From: Terriglobia bacterium
GTDB lineage: Bacteria > Acidobacteriota > Terriglobia > Acidiferrales > UBA7541
Reading direction: 5' to 3'
Length of the DNA stretch: 64,000 nt
Assembly (NCBI GenBank): GCA_020073375.1
Contig: JAIQFG010000001.1
Coordinates: 62,001-126,000 of the forward strand
The notes below the pieces were generated by a model. That model was given only the letters and a program-made list of their open reading frames with translations. It did not search any database and was not told the DNA's origin. Both the position numbers and the translations under genes were made by a program. Each line of letters opens with the position of its first letter. Position 1 is the stretch's first letter. Below are positions 28,641 to 38,793 of the stretch, piece after piece.

Positions 28641-29681
28641 ATGCCGAACCAATATTATTGCGTACTCCTTGCCTTTCTCGTGTGCGCGGCCCTTTTGCCG
28701 GCGGTGAAGCGGCTGGCCCGGCGCTTCCATTTGTTTGATCCTCCCGGCCCGCTCAAGATTCATAGCGGTCCCATCGCGCGACTGGGCGGAATCGCAATGG
28801 CCGCGGGCCTGCTGGCAAGCTCCGGAGTATTTCTTCCGCTTACGTCGTGGAAGACAGTAATGTTTCTTTTTGTATTCTCGACGGTTTGGACGGTCGGGCT
28901 GGTCGACGATGTTAGGGGTCTGCCGTCTTATTTTCGCTTCTGCATTCAGATGGCCGCCGGCGCCTCGTTTTGGTTTGCTGGATGGCATCTCGGCTGGTTC
29001 GGGACGCCACTGCTTGATCTGGGCGCCACATGCCTGTTTGTGGCCCTGGTGATCAATGCTTTCAACCTGCTCGACGGCATGGATGGCCTTGCAGCAAGCA
29101 TGGGCCTGTTAATTTCCATGGGTTTCCTGATGCTTTCGGCGCGGGCTTCGGACGCCACGGAAGCAATCATGGCTGCGAGCCTTCTGGGCGTGTGCGCCGG
29201 CGTGCTCACGGCGAATGCTCCCCCGGCAACAATTTTCATGGGAGATTCCGGCAGCACGCTAATTGGAGTGGTGCTGGCCTTTCTGTCGCTGAACTGGGTC
29301 CGCATCGAACCCGCAAATCACTCGATGATCGTGCCTCTCATTTTCCTCGGTATTCCTCTGGCGGATGTGGTCCTGGCCGTTCTGCGGCGTGCCAGAAGAA
29401 GGGCTCGCCTGTTCGATGGGGACAGGAGCCACTACTACGATATTTTGCTGCGGCGCCGCTGGACCGTGGGGCGCGTTCTGGAAGTATCCCTCGGAGCAAC
29501 GTGCGCGCTGGTGTTGGCCGGTTGGTTGAGCGCTCGGGGCATATTGAGTGCGGGACTTGCGGCAGGCATCACCCTCGCCGGTTTAGCGGGCGCGGCATAT
29601 TTTCTCGGGTCACTCCAGCTCGAATCCAAGCCCACACGGAATAATCAGCAGGGGACATCGCTGGGCTCCGCACTGGATTGA
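28641..29681 (+). CDS. WecA/MraY-type undecaprenyl-phosphate sugar-1-phosphate transferase
   Basis: 346 residues, polytopic with about ten hydrophobic segments. It carries the family motifs GLVDDVRGLP (Asp-Asp for Mg2+), NAFNLLDGMDGLA, FMGDSGSTLIG, and a C-terminal DRSHYYDILLRR that replaces the HxHH loop. It starts the repeat unit on undecaprenyl phosphate, most likely with a HexNAc-1-P, at the cytoplasmic face. It is six bases downstream of the aminotransferase. Confidence 0.92.
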   Translation: MPNQYYCVLLAFLVCAALLPAVKRLARRFHLFDPPGPLKIHSGPIARLGGIAMAAGLLASSGVFLPLTSWKTVMFLFVFSTVWTVGLVDDVRGLPSYFRFCIQMAAGASFWFAGWHLGWFGTPLLDLGATCLFVALVINAFNLLDGMDGLAASMGLLISMGFLMLSARASDATEAIMAASLLGVCAGVLTANAPPATIFMGDSGSTLIGVVLAFLSLNWVRIEPANHSMIVPLIFLGIPLADVVLAVLRRARRRARLFDGDRSHYYDILLRRRWTVGRVLEVSLGATCALVLAGWLSARGILSAGLAAGITLAGLAGAAYFLGSLQLESKPTRNNQQGTSLGSALD

Positions 29682-29714
29682 TGCGGTTCCGCACGTCCCC
29701 GTTGGGAGAAAACA

Positions 29715-32051
29715 ATGTCAACCTACAACATGATGGAGAGAATGCCAAAGTCCGGCCCTGGCGGGCTTGCGCCCCGCGACAACTATGCCGTGGCTTACCC
29801 TTATTCTCGAATGGATCTGGAAATGGCCGATGGCAGCATGTGGCGCCAAGCCCTTCGCGCCATCCGCAGGCATTGGAAGGCCGCCCTCGGATTTGCTTTG
29901 ATTATCGAAATTGCGCTGTCTTTGTTGGTCTTTTCGATGGCAAACACGTATGAGGCGGATGCGGTCCTGGACGTGGAGCCTCCCGGGGGTGACATCATCG
30001 GGCCCAATGGCCCTTCTTCGGCCAATCCATCCAATACGCCGGGATACCTCGATACGCAAACCGAAATCCTTGGAAGCGATGGCCTGGCTCTCAGCGTAAT
30101 CAATCAACTTCATCTGGATCAGAATCAAATCTTCTTGAAACAAACGCTGCTGCAAAAGGCAATTGTGTGGACGGCGCGATTGCTCCATGGGAGCGGCAAT
30201 GCCAACCAGCAGGATCAGAAGAAGCTGATCGACATCTTTCACCGCGGGTTAAGCGTCGAGCAGGTGAAAGGCAGCCAGCTGGTGCAGGTCGGATACGAGG
30301 CCTACGACCCGCAACTGGCCGCGCAGATCGTGAACACTACGGTGGCGCAGTACCTCGATAAGACATACAAGAGCAGATATGAGGCGACTTTGCGCGCTGC
30401 GCAGTCGATGTCCCCGCAACTCTCCGACCTGCAAAATTCGGTGAAAAAATCCACCGAGGATTTATTGAATTTCCAGAAATCCCATGAAGGCGCGCAGCTT
30501 GGCGCGGCTTCGGCCGTGGCGGGCGATGGCACAACCAATGCGGCAAGCGCCGCGCTGGATAATCCGGTGGCCGTGCGGGTGAGCGAATTGAATCAGCAGT
30601 TGACACAGGCGATGGGCGACCGGCTTCAGCAGGAATCGTACATGAAACAAATCCAGCAGGGGAAAGTGGATTCCCTGCCCCAGATGAAAGACAACGTGCT
30701 CATTCAAGGGCTGACCTCTCGACTGGTGGATAGCCGCGCGCAGCTCGCCCAAGCGCTGGCCGTCTACGGGAGCAACAATCCCCAGGTGCGAAAACTTGAA
30801 CTCGAATCTGAGGAGATCAACAAGCAGTTGACGGCGGAGCGCAATCGAATCGCCAGCCAGATCCAGGCTGCATATTCCTCCGCGCAAAACAGGGAGCAAT
30901 TGACGCGGAATACGCTGCACGGAATGAAAGGCGAGCTCGACCAGTCCAACGCGGATGTGGAGCAGTATGACGCTCTGAAGCGGACTGCCGACTCAAACGC
31001 GAATCTGTATACGACTCTCTCCTCGCGAATCAAAGAACTCGCGGTGTCCGGATCGATCAAGGCCAGCAATGTCCTGGTCCTCGATGACGCCCGGCCCCCG
31101 GTCTTGCCGGATGGCCCGCACCGTGTCCGGATTCTGGGAATTGGCGCAATGTTTGGCGTCCTGGGGGGAGTGCTTCTCGCGTTTGCCGCGGAGAATATGA
31201 ACGATACGATCTCTTCGGCGGAGGACGTGCGGCGCTGGTCCGGATTGCCGGCAATTGCCCTGGTGCCCAAAATTTCCACTCCCGGGCGGGGTTATGGTTA
31301 CCTTTCCCAAGGCAGGCGTCAACGCGCCATTGCTTCCAAGTCAGTAACCGCCATGCACGCTCACAGCCTGCAATTCCTGGTCGATAATCCGCATTCCCCC
31401 GAGGCCGAAGCCATCCGGAACCTCGAGACCGCGATCCGGATTCCGGGGCTTTCCGGCGAAGAGGTGATCAAGACAGTCCTGATTACGTCCGCGCTGCCCG
31501 GCGAGGGCAAGACGACGATCGCCACCAACCTCGCTCTGGCTCTGGCTCGTCATGGGAAGACCTGCCTGATCGACGCCGATTTTCGTCGCCCTTCCATCAC
31601 GCCATCGTTTGGACTATCTCAATTCGCCGGCTTACAGGATCTCCTGGTCAGCCCGGAAAATGCAATGCAACGGATCCTCAAGCCGCATCCGGATGTGCCG
31701 AATCTCACCGTCGTCGGAATCGGGGGCCGAATGCCAAATGGCCTGGAGACCCTCACTTCGGCGCGCATGGCTGCTCTGCTGAAGACCCTGCGCGAGAAAT
31801 TCGATTACATTGTTATCGATTCCCCTCCGGTCATTCCCTTTGCGGAGGGCCGCTGGCTCTCCACCCACTCCGATGCGTCGATCGTTGTGGCCCGGTGCGA
31901 CTCCACAACCCGGGGAGCCATCAACTGGAGCCTTGAAATCCTGGATGAGCTCAAAGCGAGAGTTCTGGGCGTCGTTTTGAACGGCGTTGACCTGGACGCG
32001 GAATTCTATTCCTACGGATTCAAAGGTTACGCTTCCTACATGGCGAAGTAG
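29715..32051 (+). CDS. Wzz/BY-kinase: polysaccharide copolymerase with C-terminal tyrosine autokinase
   Basis: 778 residues. The Wzz domain has a first membrane segment near 57-75 (ALGFALIIEIALSLLVFSM), long coiled-coil periplasmic helices (about 190-440), and a second membrane segment near 472-490. The cytoplasmic kinase follows: Walker A ALPGEGKTTIATNLA near 591, Walker A' CLIDADFRRP near 617, and DYIVIDSPPV. The tail ends in FYSYGFKGYASYMAK, a short tyrosine cluster for autophosphorylation. It sets chain length and couples polymerisation to export with the Wza-like protein that follows. GGGAG precedes the ATG. Confidence 0.93.
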   Translation: MSTYNMMERMPKSGPGGLAPRDNYAVAYPYSRMDLEMADGSMWRQALRAIRRHWKAALGFALIIEIALSLLVFSMANTYEADAVLDVEPPGGDIIGPNGPSSANPSNTPGYLDTQTEILGSDGLALSVINQLHLDQNQIFLKQTLLQKAIVWTARLLHGSGNANQQDQKKLIDIFHRGLSVEQVKGSQLVQVGYEAYDPQLAAQIVNTTVAQYLDKTYKSRYEATLRAAQSMSPQLSDLQNSVKKSTEDLLNFQKSHEGAQLGAASAVAGDGTTNAASAALDNPVAVRVSELNQQLTQAMGDRLQQESYMKQIQQGKVDSLPQMKDNVLIQGLTSRLVDSRAQLAQALAVYGSNNPQVRKLELESEEINKQLTAERNRIASQIQAAYSSAQNREQLTRNTLHGMKGELDQSNADVEQYDALKRTADSNANLYTTLSSRIKELAVSGSIKASNVLVLDDARPPVLPDGPHRVRILGIGAMFGVLGGVLLAFAAENMNDTISSAEDVRRWSGLPAIALVPKISTPGRGYGYLSQGRRQRAIASKSVTAMHAHSLQFLVDNPHSPEAEAIRNLETAIRIPGLSGEEVIKTVLITSALPGEGKTTIATNLALALARHGKTCLIDADFRRPSITPSFGLSQFAGLQDLLVSPENAMQRILKPHPDVPNLTVVGIGGRMPNGLETLTSARMAALLKTLREKFDYIVIDSPPVIPFAEGRWLSTHSDASIVVARCDSTTRGAINWSLEILDELKARVLGVVLNGVDLDAEFYSYGFKGYASYMAK

Positions 32052-32132
32052 TCCGGCAGAGGTCCGCCGTCAATCCTCCCAGCCGCTGAACTCTCATTGA
32101 AAACGCGCAGTGGGGCAAAGGAGAAATAAACA

Positions 32133-33170
32133 ATGCAAAAAACTACGAACCTTCTCCTGATCCTGTCGGCATTCCTCTCGATTTCCAGCACCCCGCTCCT
32201 GGGCCAGGTCACGATGCAAAACCGCGCCGAAACGCAAAACACGTTTGGCTCGACGAGTCCAACCCCTCCGGGAATTTATGGCGGATACATGATCGGCATA
32301 GGCGACATCCTGAATATTCACGTCAATGACGAGGACAGCATCTCCGGAACCTACCAGGTCGATCAGACGGGCAACGTGCGTGTGCCGCTGCTGGCGGACC
32401 CAATCCCCGCGGCGAAATCGACGACCTTTGAGTTTGCCAACCGCCTCAGCACGAGCTTGAAGCAGCAGGATATCCTTCGCGAACCGGCCGTTACCGTTCT
32501 GATCGTTCGCGGCATGACGCAGAACGTCTCTGTGTTGGGCGCAGTAATGCGCCCCGGGAGCTATCCGATCGAGAAGCCCACGACGCTGGTTGACGTGATT
32601 TCGCTTGCGGGAGGATTGGCTCCCAACGCGGGCAAATCCGCGACCGTTACTCATCATATGGATGCCAATGGAGCAAGCAACGCAATCGCGGGAGCAAAGG
32701 CCTCGAATGGAGCGACCACATCGGTCGATCTGACCCGGTTAACGTCCGTCAAGGATTCCGCGGATATTCTTCAGGTGCAGGCCGGCGATGTCATCAATGT
32801 CTCGACGGCGCCGATTGTATTCGTGGTCGGTTCCGTCATGCGGCCCGGCGCATTCTCCGTTCAGGACCAGAAATCGCAAATGACGGTAATGCAGGCCGTT
32901 GCCATGGCCGAAGGCACAACGTCGACTGCCGCGCTCAGCCGGGCAATCATCATCCGCCAATCCTCCAGCGATTCGCAACGCCAGGAAATTCCAATCGACT
33001 TGAAGAAAGTGATGAGAGGAAAAGGCAACGACGATATCCTGCAGGCCAATGACATCCTGTTTGTGCCGCAAAGCGGACTCAAGGCCGGCCTGCACACCAT
33101 GGGGCAAATCGGCGCGCAGGCTGCCGGCCAGACCGTGGGGTATGGTCTCGGCCTCCGCATTGCTCCGTGA
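32133..33170 (+). CDS. Wza-like polysaccharide export protein with SLBB domains
   Basis: 345 residues with a signal peptide (about 1-24). No lipobox Cys is seen, unlike E. coli Wza. The Poly_export domain begins YMIGIGDILNIHVNDED and continues VDQTGNVRVPLL. Two SLBB motifs follow: VSVLGAVMRPGSYPI and VFVVGSVMRPGAFSV. It should form the outer-membrane or periplasmic channel for the polymer made by this operon. AAAGGAG precedes the ATG. Confidence 0.9.
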   Translation: MQKTTNLLLILSAFLSISSTPLLGQVTMQNRAETQNTFGSTSPTPPGIYGGYMIGIGDILNIHVNDEDSISGTYQVDQTGNVRVPLLADPIPAAKSTTFEFANRLSTSLKQQDILREPAVTVLIVRGMTQNVSVLGAVMRPGSYPIEKPTTLVDVISLAGGLAPNAGKSATVTHHMDANGASNAIAGAKASNGATTSVDLTRLTSVKDSADILQVQAGDVINVSTAPIVFVVGSVMRPGAFSVQDQKSQMTVMQAVAMAEGTTSTAALSRAIIIRQSSSDSQRQEIPIDLKKVMRGKGNDDILQANDILFVPQSGLKAGLHTMGQIGAQAAGQTVGYGLGLRIAP

Positions 33171-33230
33171 ACTCTCTAACCCCCGCAGGCCTTTGACGAA
33201 CTACGAATCGACAAAAAAGAGGACATAAAC

Positions 33231-34406
33231 ATGCAAATCTCCACATCCGCCGTTCGGCCGGCTAAAACCGCATTCCAATTCTTTGACTTGGGAGCGCAGT
33301 TTGAGACGATCCGCGGAGAAGTGCTGCAGGCCGTCGGCGCGGTTCTCGACAGCCAGCAATTCATTCTGGGCCAGCAGGTGGATTTGCTTGAGCAGGAACT
33401 GGCAGCGTTCCTCGGCGTTCCATTCGCGATCGGATGCGCGTCCGGCACGGACGCGCTGTACCTGGCCCTGCTGGCCCAGGGCGTGGGCCCCGGCGACGAA
33501 GTCATCACCACGCCGTTTACATTCGTCGCCACCGCCGGATCCATTGCGCGCACCGGCGCCACGCCCGTGTTTGTGGATATTCGTCCGGATACGTTCAACA
33601 TAAATTCCGACTTGATTCAGGAAGCTGTCACGGAAAGGACTCGCGCAATTCTTCCCGTGCATCTGTTCGGGCTGGCCGCTGAACTTCGGCCGATCCTGCA
33701 AATCGCCGAAAAGCATTCGATGGCCGTCATCGAGGATGCAGCTCAGGCGATTGGAGCCGTGTATTACGGCGAGAAAGTGGGAAGCATCGGCACGTTTGGC
33801 TGCTTCAGTTTCTTTCCTTCAAAAAACCTGGGATGCGCCGGAGACGGGGGCATGGTGACGGCGCGGCATCCCGGCAATGCCGATCGTTTGCGTCTGCTGC
33901 GGGTTCACGGGAGCCGTGCCAAATACCACTACGAACTCCTTGGCACGAATAGCCGCCTGGATACGCTGCAAGCGGCTATTCTGCGGGTGAAGCTCCGCCA
34001 TCTCGACAATTGGACAAAAGCCCGGCAGGAACGCGCGGCCATTTACCGGCAAATTTTCGAGGACAAACACTTGTCGGATGCAGTCACGCTTCCGGAGGCG
34101 CCGTCCCATTCCTCCCACGTCTTTAATCAATTTGTGATTCGCAGTACGAGCCGCGATTCGCTTCGCCAATTCCTGCAGGAGCAGGGAGTGCCGACGGCAA
34201 TTTATTATCCGGAGCCCTTGCACCTGCAACCGGCATTTTCCTACCTCGGATATCGAGCCGGCTCCATGCCGGAATCGGAAGCGGCATGCGAGGAGACGCT
34301 CGCGCTGCCAATCTACCCGGAATTGCCCGTGGAATCCCAGGAACGCGTGGTTGACGCAATTGCTGAGTTTTTCCATTCAAAACTGCATCATTCCAGGAGG
34401 AAGTAA
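33231..34406 (+). CDS. DegT-family sugar aminotransferase, WbpE-like
   Basis: 391 residues, PLP-dependent. The motifs are [52 protein letters not shown] and [16 protein letters not shown], with the PLP Lys near 198. The sequence type ([12 protein letters not shown]) is that of WbpE/WlbC, which aminate C3 of the 3-keto-UDP-GlcNAcA made by WbpB. The next gene, six bases downstream, is a WbpB-WbpD fusion, which strongly supports this assignment over a 4-aminotransferase. Confidence 0.9.
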   Translation: MQISTSAVRPAKTAFQFFDLGAQFETIRGEVLQAVGAVLDSQQFILGQQVDLLEQELAAFLGVPFAIGCASGTDALYLALLAQGVGPGDEVITTPFTFVATAGSIARTGATPVFVDIRPDTFNINSDLIQEAVTERTRAILPVHLFGLAAELRPILQIAEKHSMAVIEDAAQAIGAVYYGEKVGSIGTFGCFSFFPSKNLGCAGDGGMVTARHPGNADRLRLLRVHGSRAKYHYELLGTNSRLDTLQAAILRVKLRHLDNWTKARQERAAIYRQIFEDKHLSDAVTLPEAPSHSSHVFNQFVIRSTSRDSLRQFLQEQGVPTAIYYPEPLHLQPAFSYLGYRAGSMPESEAACEETLALPIYPELPVESQERVVDAIAEFFHSKLHHSRRK

Positions 34407-34411
34407 TCATC

Positions 34412-36061
34412 ATGGATACCAAGACCGCTGTGGGCGTGGTCGGATGTGGATACTGGGGGAAGAACCTTGTCCGCAATTTTTACCAGCTCGGAAGCCTCCG
34501 CGCCATTTGTGACGTGGACAGCGCCCGTCTGCATCAATTGCAACGCGACTACCCGGGTACCGACGCGTGCGATTCCTATGAAGAGATGATTCAAAGGAAG
34601 GACATCGGCGGGATCATCGTGGCCGCTCCCGCGGTGCAGCACTATATGCTTGCGAAACGCGCGCTTGAGATGGGCAAGGACGTCTTCGTGGAAAAGCCGC
34701 TTTCCTTGCGCGTGGACCATGCCCTCGAATTGACGCAGCTGGCGAAAAAAACGGGGCGTGTTCTGATGGTCGGGCACCTTCTGCAATACCACCCGGCCAT
34801 TCGGGAATTGAAGTCGTTGATTCGCAACGGCGTGCTCGGAAAAGTTCAGTACGTTTTCTCGTCGCGGCTGAATTTCGGCAAACTGCGCACGGAGGAGAAT
34901 ATTCTCTGGAGCTTTGCGCCGCACGACATTTCGGCGATCCTGTACCTGCTGGGCGAGGAGCCTGTTTCGGTCGCGGCGCACGGCGGAAATTATCTCAATG
35001 CGAACCTTGCCGACCTGACGTTCACGAATTTTGAATTTGCGAGCGGCGTGACGGCCCACATCTTCGTGAGCTGGCTGCACCCCTTTAAAGAACAGAAACT
35101 GGTGATCGTCGGGGATCGGCAGATGGCTGTGTTCGACGACACCCAAACCGAGCGCAAGCTTGTGCTCTACCCCCATCAGATCGAATGGATCGACCGTCTT
35201 CCCGTGGCCCGGCGATCCGAGGGACAGGTTGTTCCCCTCCCGGGCGATGAGCCGTTGCGCCTGGAATGCCTCCATTTCCTGGAATGCATGTCCACCCGGA
35301 TAACGCCAAACACGGACGGGGAAAACGGCGTGCGAGTATTGAAGATACTGCAGGCCAGCGAGCGATCGCTGAAGAGCCGGGGGGAGGCGCAAAAGCCGTC
35401 CGAACTGGCGCCTCCGTACGTGGTCGATCCAACTGCGAAAGTGGACGAGCCCGCTACCATCGGCGCAAACACCCACATCTGGCACTATTCCCACATCATG
35501 TCGAATTGTGAGATCGGCGAGAACTGCAACCTCGGGCAAAACGTTCACGTGGCTTCGGGCGTGCGCATCGGAAATAACGTGAAGATCCAAAATAACGTGT
35601 CCCTCTATACAGGGGTTGAGTTGGAAGACGATGTGTTCTGCGGCCCTTCCATGGTGTTCACCAACGTGATTAATCCCCGGAGCTTCATCAACCGGAAGAA
35701 AGAATACAAGAAGACGATTGTGCGCAAAGGGGCCTCGTTGGGCGCGAACTCCACGGTGGTTTGCGGGGTGAACATCGGAGAGTACGCCTTCGTTGGCGCC
35801 GGCGCCGTGGTCACTCACGATGTTCCGGCGTATGCGCTGGTCGTTGGAACTCCCGCCCGGCAAATCGGATGGATGTGCCGCTGCGGAGAGCGCCTGGTTA
35901 TCACGGAGGGCCGCGCCAGCTGCGAGGCTTGCGATCAGGCTTATGAACTCACCGACAATATATTGTCGCCTGCTGAGCCAACCTTGGCCGTGCCCGAGCC
36001 TCTCAGGCCGAGCTTCACCATGGGAAATGGCCATTCGCTATCCATCACCGCAAACCCATAA
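34412..36061 (+). CDS. Bifunctional WbpB-WbpD fusion: UDP-GlcNAcA 3-dehydrogenase and 3-N-acetyltransferase
   Basis: 549 residues. The N-terminal half (1 to about 320) is a Gfo/Idh/MocA oxidoreductase: [39 protein letters not shown]. The C-terminal half (about 330-485) is a left-handed beta-helix acetyltransferase with hexapeptide repeats ([51 protein letters not shown]). A four-cysteine zinc-ribbon-like tail (CRC near 487, CEAC near 505) follows. WbpB oxidises C3 of UDP-GlcNAcA and WbpD acetylates the 3-amine after WbpE; here both ends are one chain next to the WbpE-like gene. A good AGGAGG lies before the ATG. Confidence 0.92.
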   Translation: MDTKTAVGVVGCGYWGKNLVRNFYQLGSLRAICDVDSARLHQLQRDYPGTDACDSYEEMIQRKDIGGIIVAAPAVQHYMLAKRALEMGKDVFVEKPLSLRVDHALELTQLAKKTGRVLMVGHLLQYHPAIRELKSLIRNGVLGKVQYVFSSRLNFGKLRTEENILWSFAPHDISAILYLLGEEPVSVAAHGGNYLNANLADLTFTNFEFASGVTAHIFVSWLHPFKEQKLVIVGDRQMAVFDDTQTERKLVLYPHQIEWIDRLPVARRSEGQVVPLPGDEPLRLECLHFLECMSTRITPNTDGENGVRVLKILQASERSLKSRGEAQKPSELAPPYVVDPTAKVDEPATIGANTHIWHYSHIMSNCEIGENCNLGQNVHVASGVRIGNNVKIQNNVSLYTGVELEDDVFCGPSMVFTNVINPRSFINRKKEYKKTIVRKGASLGANSTVVCGVNIGEYAFVGAGAVVTHDVPAYALVVGTPARQIGWMCRCGERLVITEGRASCEACDQAYELTDNILSPAEPTLAVPEPLRPSFTMGNGHSLSITANP

Positions 36062-36161
36062 GCACGGGCTTATGTGTGCGCTTCTCGCTTAGCCATGGAT
36101 ATCCGAATGTCTTCCTTGCCTGCAATGCGGGACCCAAAATAATCGCAGCCGGAGATTGTCC

Positions 36162-37262
36162 ATGAATGCCCCGACTCAAGCCGTGACCGAAATGCGGAAT
36201 CCATCCGCGCCTCCCATTCAAAAGCCCGCCCTTCAAAAATTCCAGGAAAAAGCCTCCTGCCGGATACTGACGGGAGAGGAGTATCCGGATTGGGATGAAC
36301 TGGTGGATCGATCCCCCCACGGGACGATCTTCCACTATTCGTGGTGGCTTCAGACCAGCGCCGCAGAGTTCAAAATTCTCGGCATCCGGGACGATCGGGG
36401 CAAACTCATCGCCGGACTTCCCATTCCCTCGCAGCGCCGCCTTGGGCTCAAATTACTGCACTCGCCTCTACTGACTCCCTTCCTGGGCCCCGTGTTTGAC
36501 TTATCCGGCGTGGATGGCGTCTGTGACCGGCTTTATTTCATGCGTTCGCACGGAGAGCTTTTGGCCAAGAACGTCAAATCGTTTGACAGTTTTCGATACA
36601 TCGCCGGAGCGTGCGCGCCCGATTTGCAGGGATTCCTTTGGGCGGGATTCCATGTGGAGCTTGGTTATACATTTCGGATTCCTTCGACGTGTTCTCTCGA
36701 CCAAATCACGGCCGGCATGACCCGAACGCATCTCCAGAAACTGAAGAAAGCCCTGCGGTTGAATCTGAAAGTTACACGGGACGAGGGGCTTGAAGTCCTG
36801 ATTCAATTGAATCGCAAAACTTACGAAAGGCAGCAATTGAACCCCGCCTATTCCCCGGATTTTCTTCGCCGATTGTGGAACGCCGCGCATTCCCAGGAAC
36901 GGGCTCACCTGTACATCGCGCGAACCAGCGACGATACGCCTTCAGCCGCATTGCTGACCGTTCATGACAAGCGCACCACCTACCAGATTGTTTCCGGTGT
37001 GAATCCCGAACTTCAAAACGTTCCTGGCGCGTACCTGGTTCTGTGGCATGCGCTGCAGGAAGCCATTCTGGCCGGGCGCGATTTTGACTTCGAAGGCTCG
37101 GCCCTGCGTGGTGTTGAACCTTTTTACCGGCGTTGGGGAGCCGGGGCCGTGCCCACCTGGCGAATTAACAAAGCGGGTTCGTGGCGGGGGGAATTGTTTC
37201 AATTCGCGCTGCGGCGCCGAAGCGTGGCCGATCTCCAACAGGCCGCCGCCAGCTCCGTGTAA
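36162..37262 (+). CDS. FemAB-like GNAT acyltransferase
   Basis: 366 residues, start at ATG 36162 with GGAG seven bases upstream. The sequence has a FemAB/GNAT layout: WDELVDRSPHGTIFHYSWWLQ near the N-terminus, then TRTHLQKLKKALRLNLKV, LNRKTYERQQLNPAYSPDFL, and a C-terminal acyl-CoA fold (AALLTVHDKRTTYQIVSG, PGAYLVLWHALQEAILAGRDFDFEGS, GVEPFYRRWGA). Such proteins in EPS loci transfer amino-acyl or acyl groups to sugars or lipids. The acceptor here is unknown; an amino sugar made by this operon is a plausible one. Confidence 0.75.
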   Translation: MNAPTQAVTEMRNPSAPPIQKPALQKFQEKASCRILTGEEYPDWDELVDRSPHGTIFHYSWWLQTSAAEFKILGIRDDRGKLIAGLPIPSQRRLGLKLLHSPLLTPFLGPVFDLSGVDGVCDRLYFMRSHGELLAKNVKSFDSFRYIAGACAPDLQGFLWAGFHVELGYTFRIPSTCSLDQITAGMTRTHLQKLKKALRLNLKVTRDEGLEVLIQLNRKTYERQQLNPAYSPDFLRRLWNAAHSQERAHLYIARTSDDTPSAALLTVHDKRTTYQIVSGVNPELQNVPGAYLVLWHALQEAILAGRDFDFEGSALRGVEPFYRRWGAGAVPTWRINKAGSWRGELFQFALRRRSVADLQQAAASSV

Positions 37263-37298
37263 GCCAAGCCGTACATTTCAATTTATGGAGAGAAGCTG

Positions 37299-38768
37299 AT
37301 GGGAACATTGGGTCAGCAAAGGACGGCATTGGGTAGCCCGGTCCGGGTCGTTGAAAACCCTATTCATCTCGGCGCGAATGTTCGCATCACGCCGCAAGCC
37401 CGCTACTACGCGCTGGCTGAGCTTAGCAGGCGGGCGGGCGTCCCCGCCGATTTCTTCCGATCGTGGAAAGTTTCCATGACCCGGGAGAAAACAGTCATTG
37501 AGATATCCAACGGCACCTCCAAATTTATTTCCTTTCCCCATGCCTCCGCCACGCAACTGAAGAATCTCGCCGCCGGCCAATTTTCCTATTTATTGGTGCC
37601 CTCCATGACCTATCCGGACGGATTGGGGGCCGGCGTGCCGAACTGCGTGATTCCATTTGTGGAAACAACGGCGGCGAGGCTGAGCCCGCTATTTCATCTT
37701 GAAAATCCGAACCATCTGGAATGCACCGTCGATCTTCCCTTGTCGATCTTGCTTACACTTTCCAGGTGGGAAGAATTGCTGGATACCCCGCGCGACGCCC
37801 ACGGCAGATTCCAGGCAAAGAACAGTATTGCCGCCAGCGGGGGCTTTTTCGACCGGCCCATCGTCGACGAATACGGACTGGCATTCGAGCATGCCATGCA
37901 GCTCTTGTATCCATCCTGGAAAAAAACGGAACGCAAGCTGCGTGTCAAGATCAGCCATGACGCGGACCACATCGGAATTCCATTTCGATGGAAAACCGCG
38001 GTGCGCCACGCAGTGCTATCGCACGCGCCCTTGAATTCGATTCGCGATGTGATGAGTGTGCTCGGGCGGAGCGATCCCAGCGAACTGAAGTCCATCCGGG
38101 ATATCACGCTCGCTTCCATCAAGCACGGCCTTAGTTCCGCGGTGTATTGGAAGGCGGGTCCGCCGGGCCCCACCGATAGCGGTTACGATCCTCACCACAA
38201 GAAAGTGCGGGCGATGATGGATTGGTTGCGCGAGATGGGGGCAGAATCCGGCGTCCATCCCGGATATGCCACGTTCCGTTCCCCTGAAAAGCTGCGGCGA
38301 GAGGTGATGGTCTTGAAGGGCGTGCTTGGCGATCAACCGATTGGCGGCAGGCAGCACTACCTGAGATGGTGCCCGGAGACCTGGATCGACTGGGAAAATT
38401 GCGGCTTGGCGTATGACAGCAGTGTCGGGTTCGCCGAAACGGTTGGCTTCAGGGCGGGGACCTGTGTGCCCTACCGCCCGTGGCTTTTCGCCCTCAATCG
38501 TCAGGCCGACTTAATCGAGATCCCATTGTTGGTCATGGATCGCGCGCTCATTGCTTACATGGGTCTCCCCAAAGATCAAGCGCTCCATGAAGTCATGAAA
38601 TTGGTAACTCGCTGCCGCGCCGCCGGCGGGGTCTTCACTGTTCTATGGCACAACAATACATTTCTTGAATCGAATTACCGGGAAACCTACCTGGACTTGC
38701 TCAAACACCTTGAGGGCGGCGACACCTATGATTGGCACTCGGATTCAACCCCGTATTCGCAGCAGTAA
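37299..38768 (+). CDS. Polysaccharide-deacetylase-like protein of the EPS locus
   Basis: 489 residues. An N-terminal domain of about 200 residues (AELSRRAGVPADFFRSWKVS, VDLPLSILLTLSRWEELLD) is like the region found before NodB domains in EPS loci. The C-terminal part has KISHDADH (metal-binding Asp/His motif, in place of the usual TFDDG), ESGVHPGYATF and LRWCPETWIDWENCGLAYDSS, consistent with a CE4-like fold. It could deacetylate HexNAc units of the polymer. No signal peptide is visible, so it may act in the cytoplasm on lipid-linked intermediates. Assignment is by motifs only. Confidence 0.7.
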   Translation: MGTLGQQRTALGSPVRVVENPIHLGANVRITPQARYYALAELSRRAGVPADFFRSWKVSMTREKTVIEISNGTSKFISFPHASATQLKNLAAGQFSYLLVPSMTYPDGLGAGVPNCVIPFVETTAARLSPLFHLENPNHLECTVDLPLSILLTLSRWEELLDTPRDAHGRFQAKNSIAASGGFFDRPIVDEYGLAFEHAMQLLYPSWKKTERKLRVKISHDADHIGIPFRWKTAVRHAVLSHAPLNSIRDVMSVLGRSDPSELKSIRDITLASIKHGLSSAVYWKAGPPGPTDSGYDPHHKKVRAMMDWLREMGAESGVHPGYATFRSPEKLRREVMVLKGVLGDQPIGGRQHYLRWCPETWIDWENCGLAYDSSVGFAETVGFRAGTCVPYRPWLFALNRQADLIEIPLLVMDRALIAYMGLPKDQALHEVMKLVTRCRAAGGVFTVLWHNNTFLESNYRETYLDLLKHLEGGDTYDWHSDSTPYSQQ

Positions 38769-38793
38769 GCCTGTGGATACTCGAAAATCAATA

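Noticed and set aside
34388-36034. Very long open frame on the minus strand opposite the WbpB-WbpD fusion
   Set aside because: It lies exactly antisense to a gene with clear motifs; codon bias in GC-rich genes often leaves the antisense frame open. Its sequence has no family resemblance.
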